From contig CALAJT010000010.1 of NCBI GenBank assembly GCA_937923145.1, forward strand, positions 1-62,435: a stretch of DNA of 62,435 bases. The letters are read 5' to 3'. Shown piece by piece: positions 1 to 9,182 of the stretch. This stretch comes from an uncultured Rubritalea sp. (GTDB lineage Bacteria; Verrucomicrobiota; Verrucomicrobiia; Verrucomicrobiales; Akkermansiaceae). Position 1 is the stretch's first letter; every line of letters starts with the position of its first letter. The notes beneath the pieces were generated by a model. That model did not search any database. It was not told the origin of the DNA and saw only the letters and a program-made list of their open reading frames with translations. The position numbers and the translations under genes are program-made.

Positions 1-96
1 CATTCTGACGCTTTGACGCAAGGTTTGCTGTAATAATTCGACAGCTTCAATATCTGAGGCTTGCGCCAGGACTTCTCTTAGGTTAATTTCATTCAT
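1..96 (-). CDS. 5' end of an unidentified ORF running off the window
   Basis: An ATG at 94-96 on the minus strand opens a frame of 32 codons with no stop before the window edge. The peptide begins MNEINLREVLAQ and continues as an acidic, leucine-rich helix. It lies just downstream of the truncated transposase and has no Shine-Dalgarno sequence, like most genes here. The start vaguely recalls N-termini of mutator/IS256-type transposases, but 32 residues are too few to assign it. It may be the first part of another insertion sequence at which the contig ends. Confidence 0.4.
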   Translation of the reverse strand, partial: MNEINLREVLAQASDIEAVELLQQTLRQSVRM

Positions 97-132
97 GGTT
101 GTTGGTTGGTTATGTTTTGTTTTGTTTCAAAG

Positions 133-148
133 CCATGCTAATGCATGG
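133..148. repeat. Inverted repeat beside the IS end
   Basis: CCATGC and GCATGG flank a TAAT loop. The repeat sits between the truncated transposase and the edge ORF. It could be a small hairpin in the leader of the edge ORF or part of an IS terminus; the sequence does not decide. Confidence 0.35.
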
Positions 149-181
149 TAAAACAATTAACCAACAGCCTATTTTAACGAC

Positions 182-1147
182 TCAGGGGACACTTCCTGAG
201 CCGACTCTTAGACAGCTTTCTTGCTTCATTGTGACGCATAATAGATTCTTCCAAAGGCTCCATAGTGAGAGTAATTCGTTAAGCTGAGGCAGTAGCTCGT
301 GATGCTCTAAACGATCATATCCTAGGAAAGATCTTACGTGAGTGTAGTTCTTTTGCTCAACGTAGGCTTGATCGTTTTTGAAGTAAGGTCGTGAGCGGGT
401 TTGTTCAATTCCGTGATCCTTCAACCAGTTATAAACATGGTAGTTCAAGAACTCTCCTCCGTTGTCACTATCCACCCCTAAAAGCTTAAATGGTTGGCTT
501 TCAGATATCGACTCCAGGTCCTCAAACGATGCGTGCTGTCCTCGATTCCATATAGCTCGTAGCTCTGTCCATCCACTCGCTACATCAACACTAGTTAGAG
601 TCCAGATGAAGCTGCCACTCATATCTCCTCCACAGTGCGCAACGGTGTCGACTTCAGTCCAACCTGGCTCACATGTGTCCCAGTTCTTAGCTCTTATCTC
701 GACTAAGGATTTAACGCCTGAAGCTGGTTTAGGTGGGCGCACCTTCTTGCCCGCGATCACTTTAAAGCCTTTTAATGAACGATCAATAGAAGCTGCGCTA
801 ATCTTCTCTAGCTGAGTTCTTATTGCTTTGGTAGTTTTCAGATAATTGACCAAGATTGGAAGCATGTCTTTCATCCGCTTACCGCATGGTTGATCCATCC
901 ATAGCCAGCAATTTTTAAGAGCTTTAATAGTGGCTGGATTATATTGTTTAGGAGCTCCTCGTTTACCACGAGAGCCTGATTTTCGCTTTAAACCTAGTAG
1001 CACTTTGTTGGCATGCTTTCGCTCCCAACCAGTAATGCTAATAAATTCATCTAGTAACTTGGATTTGGCTTTTAGACCTGTCATGCGAGGATATCGCTCA
1101 CGCATTTTTTGTGTATATTCTTCGATGCTTGTTTCACTCATTGCCAT
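182..1147 (-). CDS. Truncated DDE integrase-core transposase
   Basis: The 321-residue product has a basic N-terminal DNA-binding region (about 1-110) and an integrase-core domain. Its catalytic acids are visible as EVDTVAHCGG (first D), GVDSDNGGEF (second D) and the downstream QAYVEQKN (E). The protein then stops shortly after the helix that follows the E, at SGSVP. Relatives of this IS transposase type usually carry roughly another hundred residues, so the C-terminus looks lost. The stop lies next to a GGACA (187-191), the inverted form of the TGTCC found in the repeats upstream of the gene, suggesting the coding end merges with an IS end. The family is recognised from the core domain only; the exact IS family is not assigned. 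Probably inactive. Confidence 0.75.
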   Translation of the reverse strand: MAMSETSIEEYTQKMRERYPRMTGLKAKSKLLDEFISITGWERKHANKVLLGLKRKSGSRGKRGAPKQYNPATIKALKNCWLWMDQPCGKRMKDMLPILVNYLKTTKAIRTQLEKISAASIDRSLKGFKVIAGKKVRPPKPASGVKSLVEIRAKNWDTCEPGWTEVDTVAHCGGDMSGSFIWTLTSVDVASGWTELRAIWNRGQHASFEDLESISESQPFKLLGVDSDNGGEFLNYHVYNWLKDHGIEQTRSRPYFKNDQAYVEQKNYTHVRSFLGYDRLEHHELLPQLNELLSLWSLWKNLLCVTMKQESCLRVGSGSVP

Positions 1148-1160
1148 TGTGGGCCTAGAG

Positions 1161-1237
1161 TGTCCTTATTTATGAGGCAACGGGAGCTATTCTAGGCAAT
1201 ACTAGATTTTTTTCGGTGTCCGTTTCAATGAGGCAAC
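1161..1237. repeat. Two 21-bp direct repeats upstream of the transposase
   Basis: TGTCC, six variable bases, then ATGAGGCAAC occurs at 1161-1181 and again at 1217-1237, 56 bp apart. The conserved halves are identical and the six-base spacer differs. Such paired sites near an IS end are typical of transposase-binding repeats; the role is inferred. Confidence 0.55.
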
Positions 1238-1794
1238 ACGGCCGCAAAATAAAATAAAGTTACCCCTAGTTTAGGCTCATGAATGTGATAACTTCAACCC
1301 TTACACGACTTCTCTGGCCAATGATTAACATGTTTCTTCAGAACAGCAATGGATGGTCTACTAGAAATGATATAATGGATCACTTTTTAGTCGATCAAGG
1401 TGACAAACTTGATTTCACAGATAGGAGATCTATTTTGAGTTTCTCACAGAAGACCAAAGTCTAATGACATAATATATCACTGATTTATCAGCAACTTACT
1501 CATTCAACTGATTCTCTTAAAGAATTGTAGAGCCAAGTGTATAAGAAGAGAATTTCTGTGATGGAGAACTCTTGAGAGAATTCCTAGTTAAAGCAACTTT
1601 ATTGAAGGATAAATCGAAATGTAATTGAAACCATATCAATTCATTTTAAATCAAAACGAGCGGATACAGCGTCTTATGACTATCTCTAACTTATGATAAA
1701 TCAGTCATTTGCACTACTCTGAGAGTTAATTATAAAAATATATGAGGATTTTATTTGAAATCTGCTCAGAGCTACTTAGTATCTGTGTTTACCT
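1238..1794. other. AT-rich spacer without a convincing gene
   Basis: The 557 bp between the IS and the first lipoprotein gene hold only a 61-codon frame (1279-1464) that has no recognisable domain, no signal peptide and no start-site support. It is likely decayed DNA next to the IS. A possible promoter lies at its right end. Confidence 0.5.
1755..1782 (+). promoter_or_regulatory. Possible sigma-70-type promoter
   Basis: TTGAAA (1755-1760) is followed after 16 bp by TAGTAT (1777-1782). The ATG of the Cys-rich lipoprotein is at 1795, so a transcript would have an extremely short leader. The match is partial and was judged by eye. Confidence 0.3.
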
Positions 1795-2130
1795 ATGAAA
1801 ACCACTATCCAATTCTTCGCCATAGCATTTCTCGCTATTTTTCTCGCACCTAGTTGCTCAACCTGCGGCACAGGCCACATCGACGGTGAAAAGAAAATAC
1901 TTGTTAGACAAGACACTGGCGCTAAGGGCGGATACGAGACAGTAGAGGAAACTGTGAAGGTAAGATACCACTGTAGGACTTGTGGATCATTCTATTGCCC
2001 TAAGCCAGAATGTTGCGGCATTACTAACCAAGCTGTTCTTTCAAGAGCAACTGGTCAGTCAGGCACAGGTGAGCCACCTATCGGACTCATACCTACTATG
2101 AAGACTCTCGCTCCACCACTAAATAACTAA
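1795..2130 (+). CDS. Small cysteine-rich lipoprotein
   Basis: The 111-residue product starts with a typical lipoprotein signal peptide: basic MKTT, a hydrophobic stretch, and the lipobox LAPSC near residue 21. The mature part is unusually rich in cysteine, with CSTCG just at the lipidation site and then CRTCG and CPKPECCG about 60-75. These pairs could bind a metal (zinc-ribbon-like) or form disulfides in the periplasm. No known family is recognised. The gene stands alone, followed by a good terminator. Function unknown; lipid-anchored envelope location is inferred from the signal sequence. Confidence 0.75.
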   Translation: MKTTIQFFAIAFLAIFLAPSCSTCGTGHIDGEKKILVRQDTGAKGGYETVEETVKVRYHCRTCGSFYCPKPECCGITNQAVLSRATGQSGTGEPPIGLIPTMKTLAPPLNN

Positions 2131-2168
2131 TACAATCTCTCTAATAAGAGATTTCAACACTTTTTCCC

Positions 2169-2205
2169 ACGCTCACTTGCTAATCATAGCTTGTGAGCGT
2201 TTTTC
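2169..2205 (+). terminator. Rho-independent terminator
   Basis: ACGCTCAC (2169-2176) pairs with GTGAGCGT (2193-2200), followed by TTTTT. It ends transcription of the Cys-rich lipoprotein gene. Confidence 0.75.
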
Positions 2206-2325
2206 ATCTATGCATCCTGTCCAAATTCAGCATATCTCGGAATTATCCTTAATTTTAGGTAGATAAATCTTGCTCAATTGCTCAATATTTCAGAAAACAC
2301 AACCAACAATCACTGATCAAATTTT

Positions 2326-3723
2326 ATGCCTATACAAATAGAAATGCCTAAACTCTCCGACACCATGACCGAGGGAACTCTCGTAGAATGGAAAGTCAAA
2401 GTAGGAGACGAAATCGAAATCGGACAAGTCATCGCTGAGATCCAAACAGATAAAGCGACGATGGAAATGGAAGCATTTGACGAAGGCTCTCTAGTCGAAA
2501 TCAACGTCAACGCGGGCGAAGCTGTCCCAGTGGGAACAGTACTCGGATCACTAGCTGAAGATGGTGAAGAATTCACACCAGGCGACACAGGTTCTAGCAT
2601 TAACTCTAGTGCTGCAACAAGCTCTCCATCAGAAGAAACCTCAGCTCAAGCAACTTCTGCAGCTTCTGCAGTTCCTACTCAGCTAGCTCCTGATAGTTCA
2701 GACGGAAGAAGAGTCAAAGCTTCTCCACTAGCTAAGAAAATCGCAGCCGCTACTGGTGTAGATCTATCCACTATTATAGGCACTGGTCCTGGTGGAAGAA
2801 TCACTGCATCAGATGTAGAGAATCCTACAGCAGCCACTAATACTTCAGTCAATGACACTGCTATCTCTGCTGCGACGAGCACAGTGGCAGCAGCCGCTAC
2901 AGGTCTAACAGGTGCCGCAGTAGCCGCAGCTTCATCCGCGAGTAAGCCAGCAGCTAAATCTACTCCAAAAGCTTCTACTCCTGCGCAAGCTCCAGCTCCT
3001 ACGAAAGCAGCCATTACCCCTACAGTTTCTGCTGAAGATACAGTTACTCCACTGTCTGGAATGCGTAAGATCATCGCAGAAAGACTACTCACATCTAAGC
3101 AGACTATTCCACATTTCTACCTCCATGTAGAAGTAGACGCAGGTCCACTGATGGCTCTGCGCAAGCAAGTCAACTCACAAGCTGAGACTAGCCATGGAAA
3201 CAAATTCACATTCAACGACTTCGTAGTAAAAGCGATGATCAATGCGTGTCTCAAGGTGCCAGCAGTTAACGCATCATTCAATGGCGATAGTATTGTGCAG
3301 TTCGCTAATGTCGGTGTATCAATAGCTATCGCTGTCGACGATGGACTCGTCACTCCAGTAGTTAAGAACGCTCAGACCAAGTCATTACTGGCAATTTCTC
3401 AAGAGATCAAAGCAATGGCTGTAAGAGCACGTGACAACAAGCTCAAGCCTGATGAGTTCGACAATGGAACTATCACTATCTCTAACCTCGGTGCATGGGG
3501 GATCGAGAGCTTTGATGCGATTGTAAATCCTCCGCAAGCTGCTATTATCAGCGTTGGCGGAATTATCGAAAAAGCAATCGTCAAGGATGGCGAAATCGTC
3601 CCAGGCATGCGTATGAATATCGGTATGAGCTGTGACCACCGTGTGGTAGATGGAGCAGTCGCTGCTACCTACCTAAACGAGGTGAAGAACCTCCTAGAGC
3701 AGCCATCACTGATGCTGATCTAG
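2326..3723 (+). CDS. pdhC: Pyruvate dehydrogenase E2 (dihydrolipoamide acetyltransferase)
   Basis: The 465-residue protein has the full E2 order. An N-terminal lipoyl domain (1-80) carries the lipoylated Lys43 in QTDKATMEME. An Ala/Pro/Thr-rich linker is followed by a peripheral subunit-binding domain (about 127-163, ending GPGGRITASDV). A second long Ala-rich linker leads to the acyltransferase domain from about 235, with the catalytic His438 and Asp442 in CDHRVVDG. It transfers acetyl groups from E1-bound ThDP to CoA at the core of the pyruvate dehydrogenase complex. The E1 and E3 genes are not in this window, so the gene is unlinked here. The start is clear from the lipoyl domain; there is no Shine-Dalgarno sequence. 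Confidence 0.93.
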   Translation: MPIQIEMPKLSDTMTEGTLVEWKVKVGDEIEIGQVIAEIQTDKATMEMEAFDEGSLVEINVNAGEAVPVGTVLGSLAEDGEEFTPGDTGSSINSSAATSSPSEETSAQATSAASAVPTQLAPDSSDGRRVKASPLAKKIAAATGVDLSTIIGTGPGGRITASDVENPTAATNTSVNDTAISAATSTVAAAATGLTGAAVAAASSASKPAAKSTPKASTPAQAPAPTKAAITPTVSAEDTVTPLSGMRKIIAERLLTSKQTIPHFYLHVEVDAGPLMALRKQVNSQAETSHGNKFTFNDFVVKAMINACLKVPAVNASFNGDSIVQFANVGVSIAIAVDDGLVTPVVKNAQTKSLLAISQEIKAMAVRARDNKLKPDEFDNGTITISNLGAWGIESFDAIVNPPQAAIISVGGIIEKAIVKDGEIVPGMRMNIGMSCDHRVVDGAVAATYLNEVKNLLEQPSLMLI

Positions 3724-3750
3724 ATAAGACTTAAAAGATCAATTTATTAA

Positions 3751-3786
3751 AATGCAGATCCTCCTTGAGCGATCTGTATTTTTTTT
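3751..3786 (+). terminator. Rho-independent terminator
   Basis: TGCAGATC (3753-3760) pairs, with one G-U, with GATCTGTA (3771-3778), followed by a run of eight T. It lies between pdhC and the DUF3500 gene. Confidence 0.7.
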
Positions 3787-3789
3787 GAT

Positions 3790-4704
3790 ATGAATAGGCT
3801 CATGCGAATCTCCATCATTACATTTATACTCACTGTATGCTTTTCTTTTTCACTACATGCAGATCTTGACCAAAAATTTGAGGCTAGATTCAGAACCCAA
3901 GTTAGTAATTTTCTTAACACGCTTGATGAGTCACAGCAGAAAGAATGTCTGCAGCCGATGGATCTCAAAACTCGTTGGCATAAGCAATACACTGGGGGAA
4001 AAAGAGAGGGTATTCAAATCAAGAAACTGAATGCAGAGCAGAAGACAGCTCTTCAAACTACTTTGAAAATGGTGCTCTCAGACTATGGCTTGGAAATGGC
4101 GGAGACTGTTGCTAGACAAGATGGAGCTCAGGGCTTGGATAAGTATTATATTGCTTGCTTCGGAGATCCGCGTAAGGGAGACGATCCATTTGCGTTTCGT
4201 CTTTGTGAACATCACCTGACCATCGTTCATCTAGTAATCAAGGGAGGCAAGATTTCGGAGTTTGGTCCTATTTTACTAGGGGCTAATCCTCCTGTGCTGT
4301 GGGAGAAAGACGAGGCTCTACTCATGCAGGCATGGAAGGCTAATGATAACAAAAATATTTTAGAGAAAGGCAGCGGTATTTCTAGCAGACTTATGAAAGG
4401 CAATAAAGGAATATTCTACAGCGAATTGAACTCAAACACTCAAGCCATCATTAAGCAGGCATGGAGTCACCGTATCAGCATCTTTACTCCCGCTATACAA
4501 CATCGTCTGAACGATCTTCAAACTACGCGAGGTGGATGGGATAAATCACGTGTGTCATTTTATAATCAAGCGGCAGAAAAGCGTAGCACAGATGGTGGTA
4601 TGTGGGATTTCAAATGTGCTCTACCTGGAATGGTTTGGGATTTTGAAAGTAGTCGTGGGCATATCCATATGAGTTTGTGTGTTCATCCATTGGTGAAAAA
4701 GTAG
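3790..4704 (+). CDS. Exported DUF3500-family protein
   Basis: The 304-residue product begins with a signal peptide (hydrophobic about 5-23, then SLHAD). The mature part resembles the DUF3500 family: a Trp-His-rich start, an EQK/EQR-type helix around residue 75-100, a region with FGDP and FRLCEHHL (paired histidines), and a glycine/proline-rich stretch (GPILLGANPP) before a long helical end. The family has no firmly established biochemical role. The start ATG lies only a few bases after the preceding terminator's T-run, so its promoter may overlap that region. It converges with the addA-like gene. Confidence 0.65.
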   Translation: MNRLMRISIITFILTVCFSFSLHADLDQKFEARFRTQVSNFLNTLDESQQKECLQPMDLKTRWHKQYTGGKREGIQIKKLNAEQKTALQTTLKMVLSDYGLEMAETVARQDGAQGLDKYYIACFGDPRKGDDPFAFRLCEHHLTIVHLVIKGGKISEFGPILLGANPPVLWEKDEALLMQAWKANDNKNILEKGSGISSRLMKGNKGIFYSELNSNTQAIIKQAWSHRISIFTPAIQHRLNDLQTTRGGWDKSRVSFYNQAAEKRSTDGGMWDFKCALPGMVWDFESSRGHIHMSLCVHPLVKK

Positions 4705-4752
4705 CCCTGAAATTAATTTTCCTACGTGCCTCCGTCAGCATAGTGCTCAATG

Positions 4753-7700
4753 TTAAAGAACGCAGGATATCTTCAAATGTGTGGAGATCAAGACTCCATA
4801 GATGAAGTTAGGATTAATAGGGTATACGGATGCTAGCATGAGTTTGTATTGCTCCACTTGTGCCCGGTAGAGTTCTCTAAGCTCATCTTTTGATTCTACC
4901 CTATCCGTTTTAAAATCTATAATTGCTATGTTCTCTATCTCACCTTTTACATCATAGGAAATGAGTAATCGGTCTACGATACCACTAGACCAGACACCAT
5001 CTACTATCGCTTCGATTGCCTGTTCTCGATAGACTTTAAGACTGTCTTGATAAGTAAAATAAGGAACTATCGATGGCTCATTCATACAGTCTGTCACAAT
5101 ATCTTTTACTACTTTATCGCCATTCCAAGCCAGTTCACCTTCCCACCACTGAACACTCTCGAAGCAAGCGTGAACTTTATTACCAAAATCTAGGCCTGAA
5201 CGATCCATTACCATCTTAGCAAAGTTAGTATACTTCTGCTTACTTGCTATCAGGCTCTTACGCCTTGATTCTACTTTCGGTAATTTGATAGCAGGAATTT
5301 CGCTGAGGTGTTTTTCGGTGACTTCAGCTTTGTCAAAGATATTCAGCCATTGCCAATTACCGTATTCACAGGTTACCCTTCCGACATTTTCGCCTAAGGT
5401 CTCTTCTCTTTCAGGAAGATTTGCTATGGATTCTCTGATCCAATCTGCTTCGTTTTTCTTTCTCTTCTCAGGTTTGTCTTTAGTGGCATCTAATAGACAG
5501 TAAGTGCCATGAACTGCTCTTGTTAGCATCACGTAGAGAACACAAAATTGCTCGTAACATTGGTCCGCGGCCCATTGCTCTACCTGTGCTTTTAGGATTG
5601 GATCGGCACTACGAATATCTTTCGTAGGCGGTAACATGACGTGACCTTCGTCTTCGAGTATACTTAAACGACCTTCGTCATCAAATGCTCGGTTCTCTAA
5701 ATCGGGTAATATCACAGCATCGAAGCCGAGTCCCTTAGCCTTATGAACAGTCATGATCTGCACTACTCCTGCACGAGTAACTTCACGTTGGCTCCAGTTT
5801 TCTAGAAGCTTGAGCCATTCTGTTAGACTTCCTCCTTTGCTGGAAAAATCTGCGGCGGCTAGCTCTAGTTCCTCTAACTTAGACTTACTGTATTTAGAAA
5901 TTTTTGCCGTTTTTTGCAGCTGTGCTATCCATGTTGCTAGCACCTGATCGATGCCATGCTCACTGATCTGACCGTTCCAGTAATACCATGTTTGAGATTG
6001 GCGGAGTTCATTATCGCTGGGGTCATCGTGAAAAATAGCGCCGAAGGGACTCATTAAGACATGTCGCCAAGCTAGAGAATCCGCGGGGTAACAGAGAAAG
6101 CGGAATGCATCGACTATTGCGGCGGACACCGGGTTCTCCTCTGCCACCAGTGACTCATCTTCTACCGCTACTGGAATCTCCGGATGATGTTCCCGGAGAT
6201 ACTCGGCGATCTCACGAGCACGTTCATTCTTACGCACTAGAATAGCACAGGAAAGTTCACGCTTAAGAGGGCTTATTTTCTCCACAAGCGCTCCGATCCA
6301 TTGATGCTTGAGAGTGTCTGTATCTAGATCATCGTTCTGAGATGCCTCCATTTCACAGACCCAACTATGACCTGGCTTGTCTATAGCAGCGGTATGCGTT
6401 TCAAATTTCCACCGGTCGACTGCTTTTCGCGGAAAGATTCTCATGCCATTTCCACGAGGGTTACAGATGCTATTCACTAGGCTAAGAACAGAATCTGAGG
6501 AACGATATGAGGTGTCCATATCCCACTGACTAATCTGTGTCCCATAGCGATCCGCTAATTGATCAAATAGCTTAGGCTCTCCACCTCTCCAACCATAAAT
6601 CCCCTGCTTGGTGTCTCCTACGACGAAGAGTGAGCGTTCGTTTTCGTTATCGAGGACTACTTCATCGATGAGGTTCTTCACCACTTGCCATTGAGAAATA
6701 CTGGTATCTTGAAATTCATCTAGCATCCAGTGATCGTATTTACCATCAAAACGGAATTCCACTAGTTCCTTACTCACTGCATCGAATAAGCCTGTGCTGT
6801 CGTGCCCTGCTAGGAGAAGTGTAGCATCTGAGAAACCTAGTTTCCCCTGCCCACGTACAGAACTATTATAGCGTGTCTCGTAGGCTTTGATCACATTATA
6901 CACTCCCTTAGTGCGAGATAGTTTAGCTTGAATTTCGTCTGAGATGACCGCGCCTACAAGTTCGTATATCGCCTCGGCTAGCTCTCCTTCGATAAGCATT
7001 TCTTTCCTGCTGAATACATCTGTAAACTGCCCATTTGCTAATTCAGAAATGTTCTCCACCATCACCGGGAAGCGTCCTTTCGCATTTAGCGGAGTGCCCT
7101 CTTTACCATCTCTATCGATCAGGCTATCACACATGGAGACCAGTGATTTCACATAGCTTTTATGTGGAAATGTCTGGGTAGCTAGCAGCTCACGCACACG
7201 CTTAGCTTTCACTTTATAATGTCCACCTTCTGGCCATGGGAAACCCTCTGGCCAGAGAAAAGCTGCACTACCCCAGCTCTCAGCATCTGGATATTTCAGC
7301 CAACGATACTGATGCTTCTGGACGAATTCTTCTAGACGCGATGTTAGCCTAATACTCTCCTCACCAGCACTAGTTTGGGAGAATGCAGCGACGAACTGAT
7401 CCATGTCTTTTTTTACTGCAGGGATCTGGCCACTACGTTGGAAAATCTCTGCAAAAACTCTAAGACGCTCAGACTCTAGATCATATCCTTCCAGTAAGTC
7501 GAATCCTGACATCCCTAGTTCAAAGGCGAAATTTCTGAGTAACTTCACGAAAAAACTATCCAATGTGCTGAGAGCTAATTGATCAATAGCAGCGACAATC
7601 GTCTCTAACAGATCTTGGAAAAAACTCACCCCCATTTTAGGAACCGTGATAGCACCTTCTACCAGTGGAGGCATACTATCATCTCCTAGGATCGCCATTT

Positions 7701-7929
7701 TAAGCTCTCTGCCTAACTGTGCTGCATTTTCCTCAGACTCTGCTCCCTCTGCGAGACGCGAGAGAATTCTGTCGGCGAATTCCCCTGCTGCTTTTCTGGT
7801 GAACGTGAGCGCAATGATCCTCTCAGGCTTCACTCCTAGAGCCAAGAGTGCCAAGTATCTGTTCGCCAGTTGCCAGGTCTTGCCACTGCCAGCAGACGCA
7901 CGGATCATTACATTTTCTATCGAAGCCAC
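4753..7929 (-). CDS. addA: AddA/RecB-like helicase-nuclease
   Basis: The 1,058-residue protein is a UvrD/REP-type superfamily 1 helicase fused to a RecB-type nuclease. Walker A is ASAGSGKT with Lys17. Further motifs are LTFTRKAA, LDEFQDTS (about residue 400, Walker B), VVGDTKQGIYGWRGG, TVHKAKGLGFDAV and YVMLTRAVHG. The C-terminal nuclease shows GNKVHACFE and AIIDFKTD (about 1006), followed by the QVEQYKLML helix, so it looks intact. The family processes double-strand breaks for RecA loading. No AddB, RecC or RecD gene is adjacent, although AddA proteins normally work with a partner. It is transcribed divergently from the L,D-transpeptidase gene. Confidence 0.85.
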   Translation of the reverse strand: MASIENVMIRASAGSGKTWQLANRYLALLALGVKPERIIALTFTRKAAGEFADRILSRLAEGAESEENAAQLGRELKMAILGDDSMPPLVEGAITVPKMGVSFFQDLLETIVAAIDQLALSTLDSFFVKLLRNFAFELGMSGFDLLEGYDLESERLRVFAEIFQRSGQIPAVKKDMDQFVAAFSQTSAGEESIRLTSRLEEFVQKHQYRWLKYPDAESWGSAAFLWPEGFPWPEGGHYKVKAKRVRELLATQTFPHKSYVKSLVSMCDSLIDRDGKEGTPLNAKGRFPVMVENISELANGQFTDVFSRKEMLIEGELAEAIYELVGAVISDEIQAKLSRTKGVYNVIKAYETRYNSSVRGQGKLGFSDATLLLAGHDSTGLFDAVSKELVEFRFDGKYDHWMLDEFQDTSISQWQVVKNLIDEVVLDNENERSLFVVGDTKQGIYGWRGGEPKLFDQLADRYGTQISQWDMDTSYRSSDSVLSLVNSICNPRGNGMRIFPRKAVDRWKFETHTAAIDKPGHSWVCEMEASQNDDLDTDTLKHQWIGALVEKISPLKRELSCAILVRKNERAREIAEYLREHHPEIPVAVEDESLVAEENPVSAAIVDAFRFLCYPADSLAWRHVLMSPFGAIFHDDPSDNELRQSQTWYYWNGQISEHGIDQVLATWIAQLQKTAKISKYSKSKLEELELAAADFSSKGGSLTEWLKLLENWSQREVTRAGVVQIMTVHKAKGLGFDAVILPDLENRAFDDEGRLSILEDEGHVMLPPTKDIRSADPILKAQVEQWAADQCYEQFCVLYVMLTRAVHGTYCLLDATKDKPEKRKKNEADWIRESIANLPEREETLGENVGRVTCEYGNWQWLNIFDKAEVTEKHLSEIPAIKLPKVESRRKSLIASKQKYTNFAKMVMDRSGLDFGNKVHACFESVQWWEGELAWNGDKVVKDIVTDCMNEPSIVPYFTYQDSLKVYREQAIEAIVDGVWSSGIVDRLLISYDVKGEIENIAIIDFKTDRVESKDELRELYRAQVEQYKLMLASVYPINPNFIYGVLISTHLKISCVL

Positions 7930-8016
7930 GGGATAGATAAGACTCCGCTATGTGACTAATTTCAATCACAAAAACAATCGACATCCCGCGAATAATTGCC
8001 TATTCATATAGGAGTC

Positions 8017-8646
8017 ATGAAAAAATTATTCATTCTTATCCCAGTTATCGCTACCGCGTTTCTCGCATCATGTGGCACTCCAGGTGGTGGTAGTGGTGGC
8101 AAGTCAGGTTCATTCGGCTACTACCCAAAAGCTCTCAAAGCTAACAACCCATCAAACGTTCAAATCAAAGTAAGCACAGGCGCTCGCGCAGTCTACGTAG
8201 TAGAAGGCGACCGCGTGCTCCTAGCATCTAGAGCTGGTGTCGGTAAAGCGGGCACTCCTACACCTCCAGGTAATAGTAGAGTAGGCCGCAAACTTGCTGG
8301 AAAAAGACGTATCTCTAATCCAGGTGCTGGCTATCCGATGCCATACTGGGTAGAGTTCGCTGGTAAGCCAGCTTATGGATTCCATTGGGGATTTGTAAAG
8401 CCTGAGCCATGTAGCATGGGTTGTGTACGTCTTCCTTGGCACGTAGCTCCGCAGTTCTTCGACCTTGTTAAGGTAGGAACTCCTATCAATGTGAGCTCAA
8501 GCCAGAAGTGGGATTCCTCTATAGGAGCTAAACTTCCTGTTCTAGATGATGGTCCATTGCCAAACCCTCCACCATCATACATGAAGAGCAGCCAGGTATT
8601 CAGCGATATCAGAAATCACAAAGTACCAGCTGTCTACGCTAGATAA
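8017..8646 (+). CDS. L,D-transpeptidase (YkuD-type) lipoprotein
   Basis: The 209-residue product starts at the ATG at 8017. A TTG seven codons earlier is also in frame, but the signal sequence fits the ATG, which is preceded by GGAG. The lipobox FLASC gives a lipid-anchored protein with a Gly/Ser-rich linker. The YkuD catalytic motif is present: a conserved His in YGFHWGF, then CSMGCVRLP with the nucleophilic Cys. Such enzymes make 3-3 peptidoglycan cross-links or attach proteins to the wall in the periplasm. The extra cysteine (EPCSMGC) just before the catalytic one is a small oddity. A strong terminator follows. Confidence 0.88.
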   Translation: MKKLFILIPVIATAFLASCGTPGGGSGGKSGSFGYYPKALKANNPSNVQIKVSTGARAVYVVEGDRVLLASRAGVGKAGTPTPPGNSRVGRKLAGKRRISNPGAGYPMPYWVEFAGKPAYGFHWGFVKPEPCSMGCVRLPWHVAPQFFDLVKVGTPINVSSSQKWDSSIGAKLPVLDDGPLPNPPPSYMKSSQVFSDIRNHKVPAVYAR

Positions 8647-8677
8647 TTTACTAAGATAACATTTCTTAAACTCTCTT

Positions 8678-8712
8678 AATGGTGCAAGTATATTACTTGC
8701 ACCATTTTTTTT
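8678..8712 (+). terminator. Rho-independent terminator
   Basis: A perfect 13-bp stem, AATGGTGCAAGTA (8678-8690) with its complement (8694-8706), encloses a three-base loop and is followed by a T-run. Confidence 0.9.
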
Positions 8713-8752
8713 ATGCGTTATAGCAATTACTCAAAGACAACGACTCATAAGA

Positions 8753-9169
8753 ATGACTATCTCAGAAGCACAGCAAGAACTCCTAGACGACCTCGATCTC
8801 TTCCAAGACTGGACAGAGCGCTATGAGTATGTAATCGGTCTCGGCAAAAAACTCAACCCTATGGAAGAAGAAGCTAAGACTGGGGACAAGCTCATCCAGG
8901 GCTGCCAATCTCAAGTCTGGCTAGAAGCTGGCATCGAAGATGGTAAGGTTCAGTTTAATGCTGACTCAGATTCACTCATCACAAAAGGAATGATCGCACT
9001 CTTCATCCGTACGCTAACTAATCAGACACCTGAAGACATCCTCACTGCTGATATGAGCTTCATCGACAAGACTGGTCTTAAGGAGCATCTTGCACCCACT
9101 AGGGCAAACGCTCTCACCCTAATGGCTGGTCAGATGAAGAAGCATGCTCTCATGCTCTCTGCTAAATAA
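8753..9169 (+). CDS. sufE: SufE-family Fe-S cluster assembly protein
   Basis: The 138-residue protein has the SufE fold signature: an N-terminal helix (DDLDLFQDW), the segment ending GCQSQVWL with the sulfur-accepting Cys51, and the C-terminal LKEHLAPTRANAL helix. It takes persulfide sulfur from a SufS-type cysteine desulfurase and passes it to the Suf scaffold in the cytoplasm. No other suf gene is in the window. It is followed after 13 bp by tatD, probably co-transcribed. Confidence 0.92.
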   Translation: MTISEAQQELLDDLDLFQDWTERYEYVIGLGKKLNPMEEEAKTGDKLIQGCQSQVWLEAGIEDGKVQFNADSDSLITKGMIALFIRTLTNQTPEDILTADMSFIDKTGLKEHLAPTRANALTLMAGQMKKHALMLSAK

Positions 9170-9182
9170 TATTTCAACCACC

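Larger units (their letters stand above)
182..1240 (-). mobile_element. Degenerate insertion sequence
   Basis: The element comprises the truncated transposase and, upstream of its start, two 21-bp direct repeats that look like transposase-binding terminal sites. A matching full inverted copy at the left side is not visible, only the GGACA core at 187-191. Boundaries are therefore approximate, and no target-site duplication could be identified. Confidence 0.5.

Noticed and set aside
1279-1464. 61-codon frame in the spacer after the IS
   Set aside because: No domain, signal peptide or start support; composition like the surrounding AT-rich spacer.
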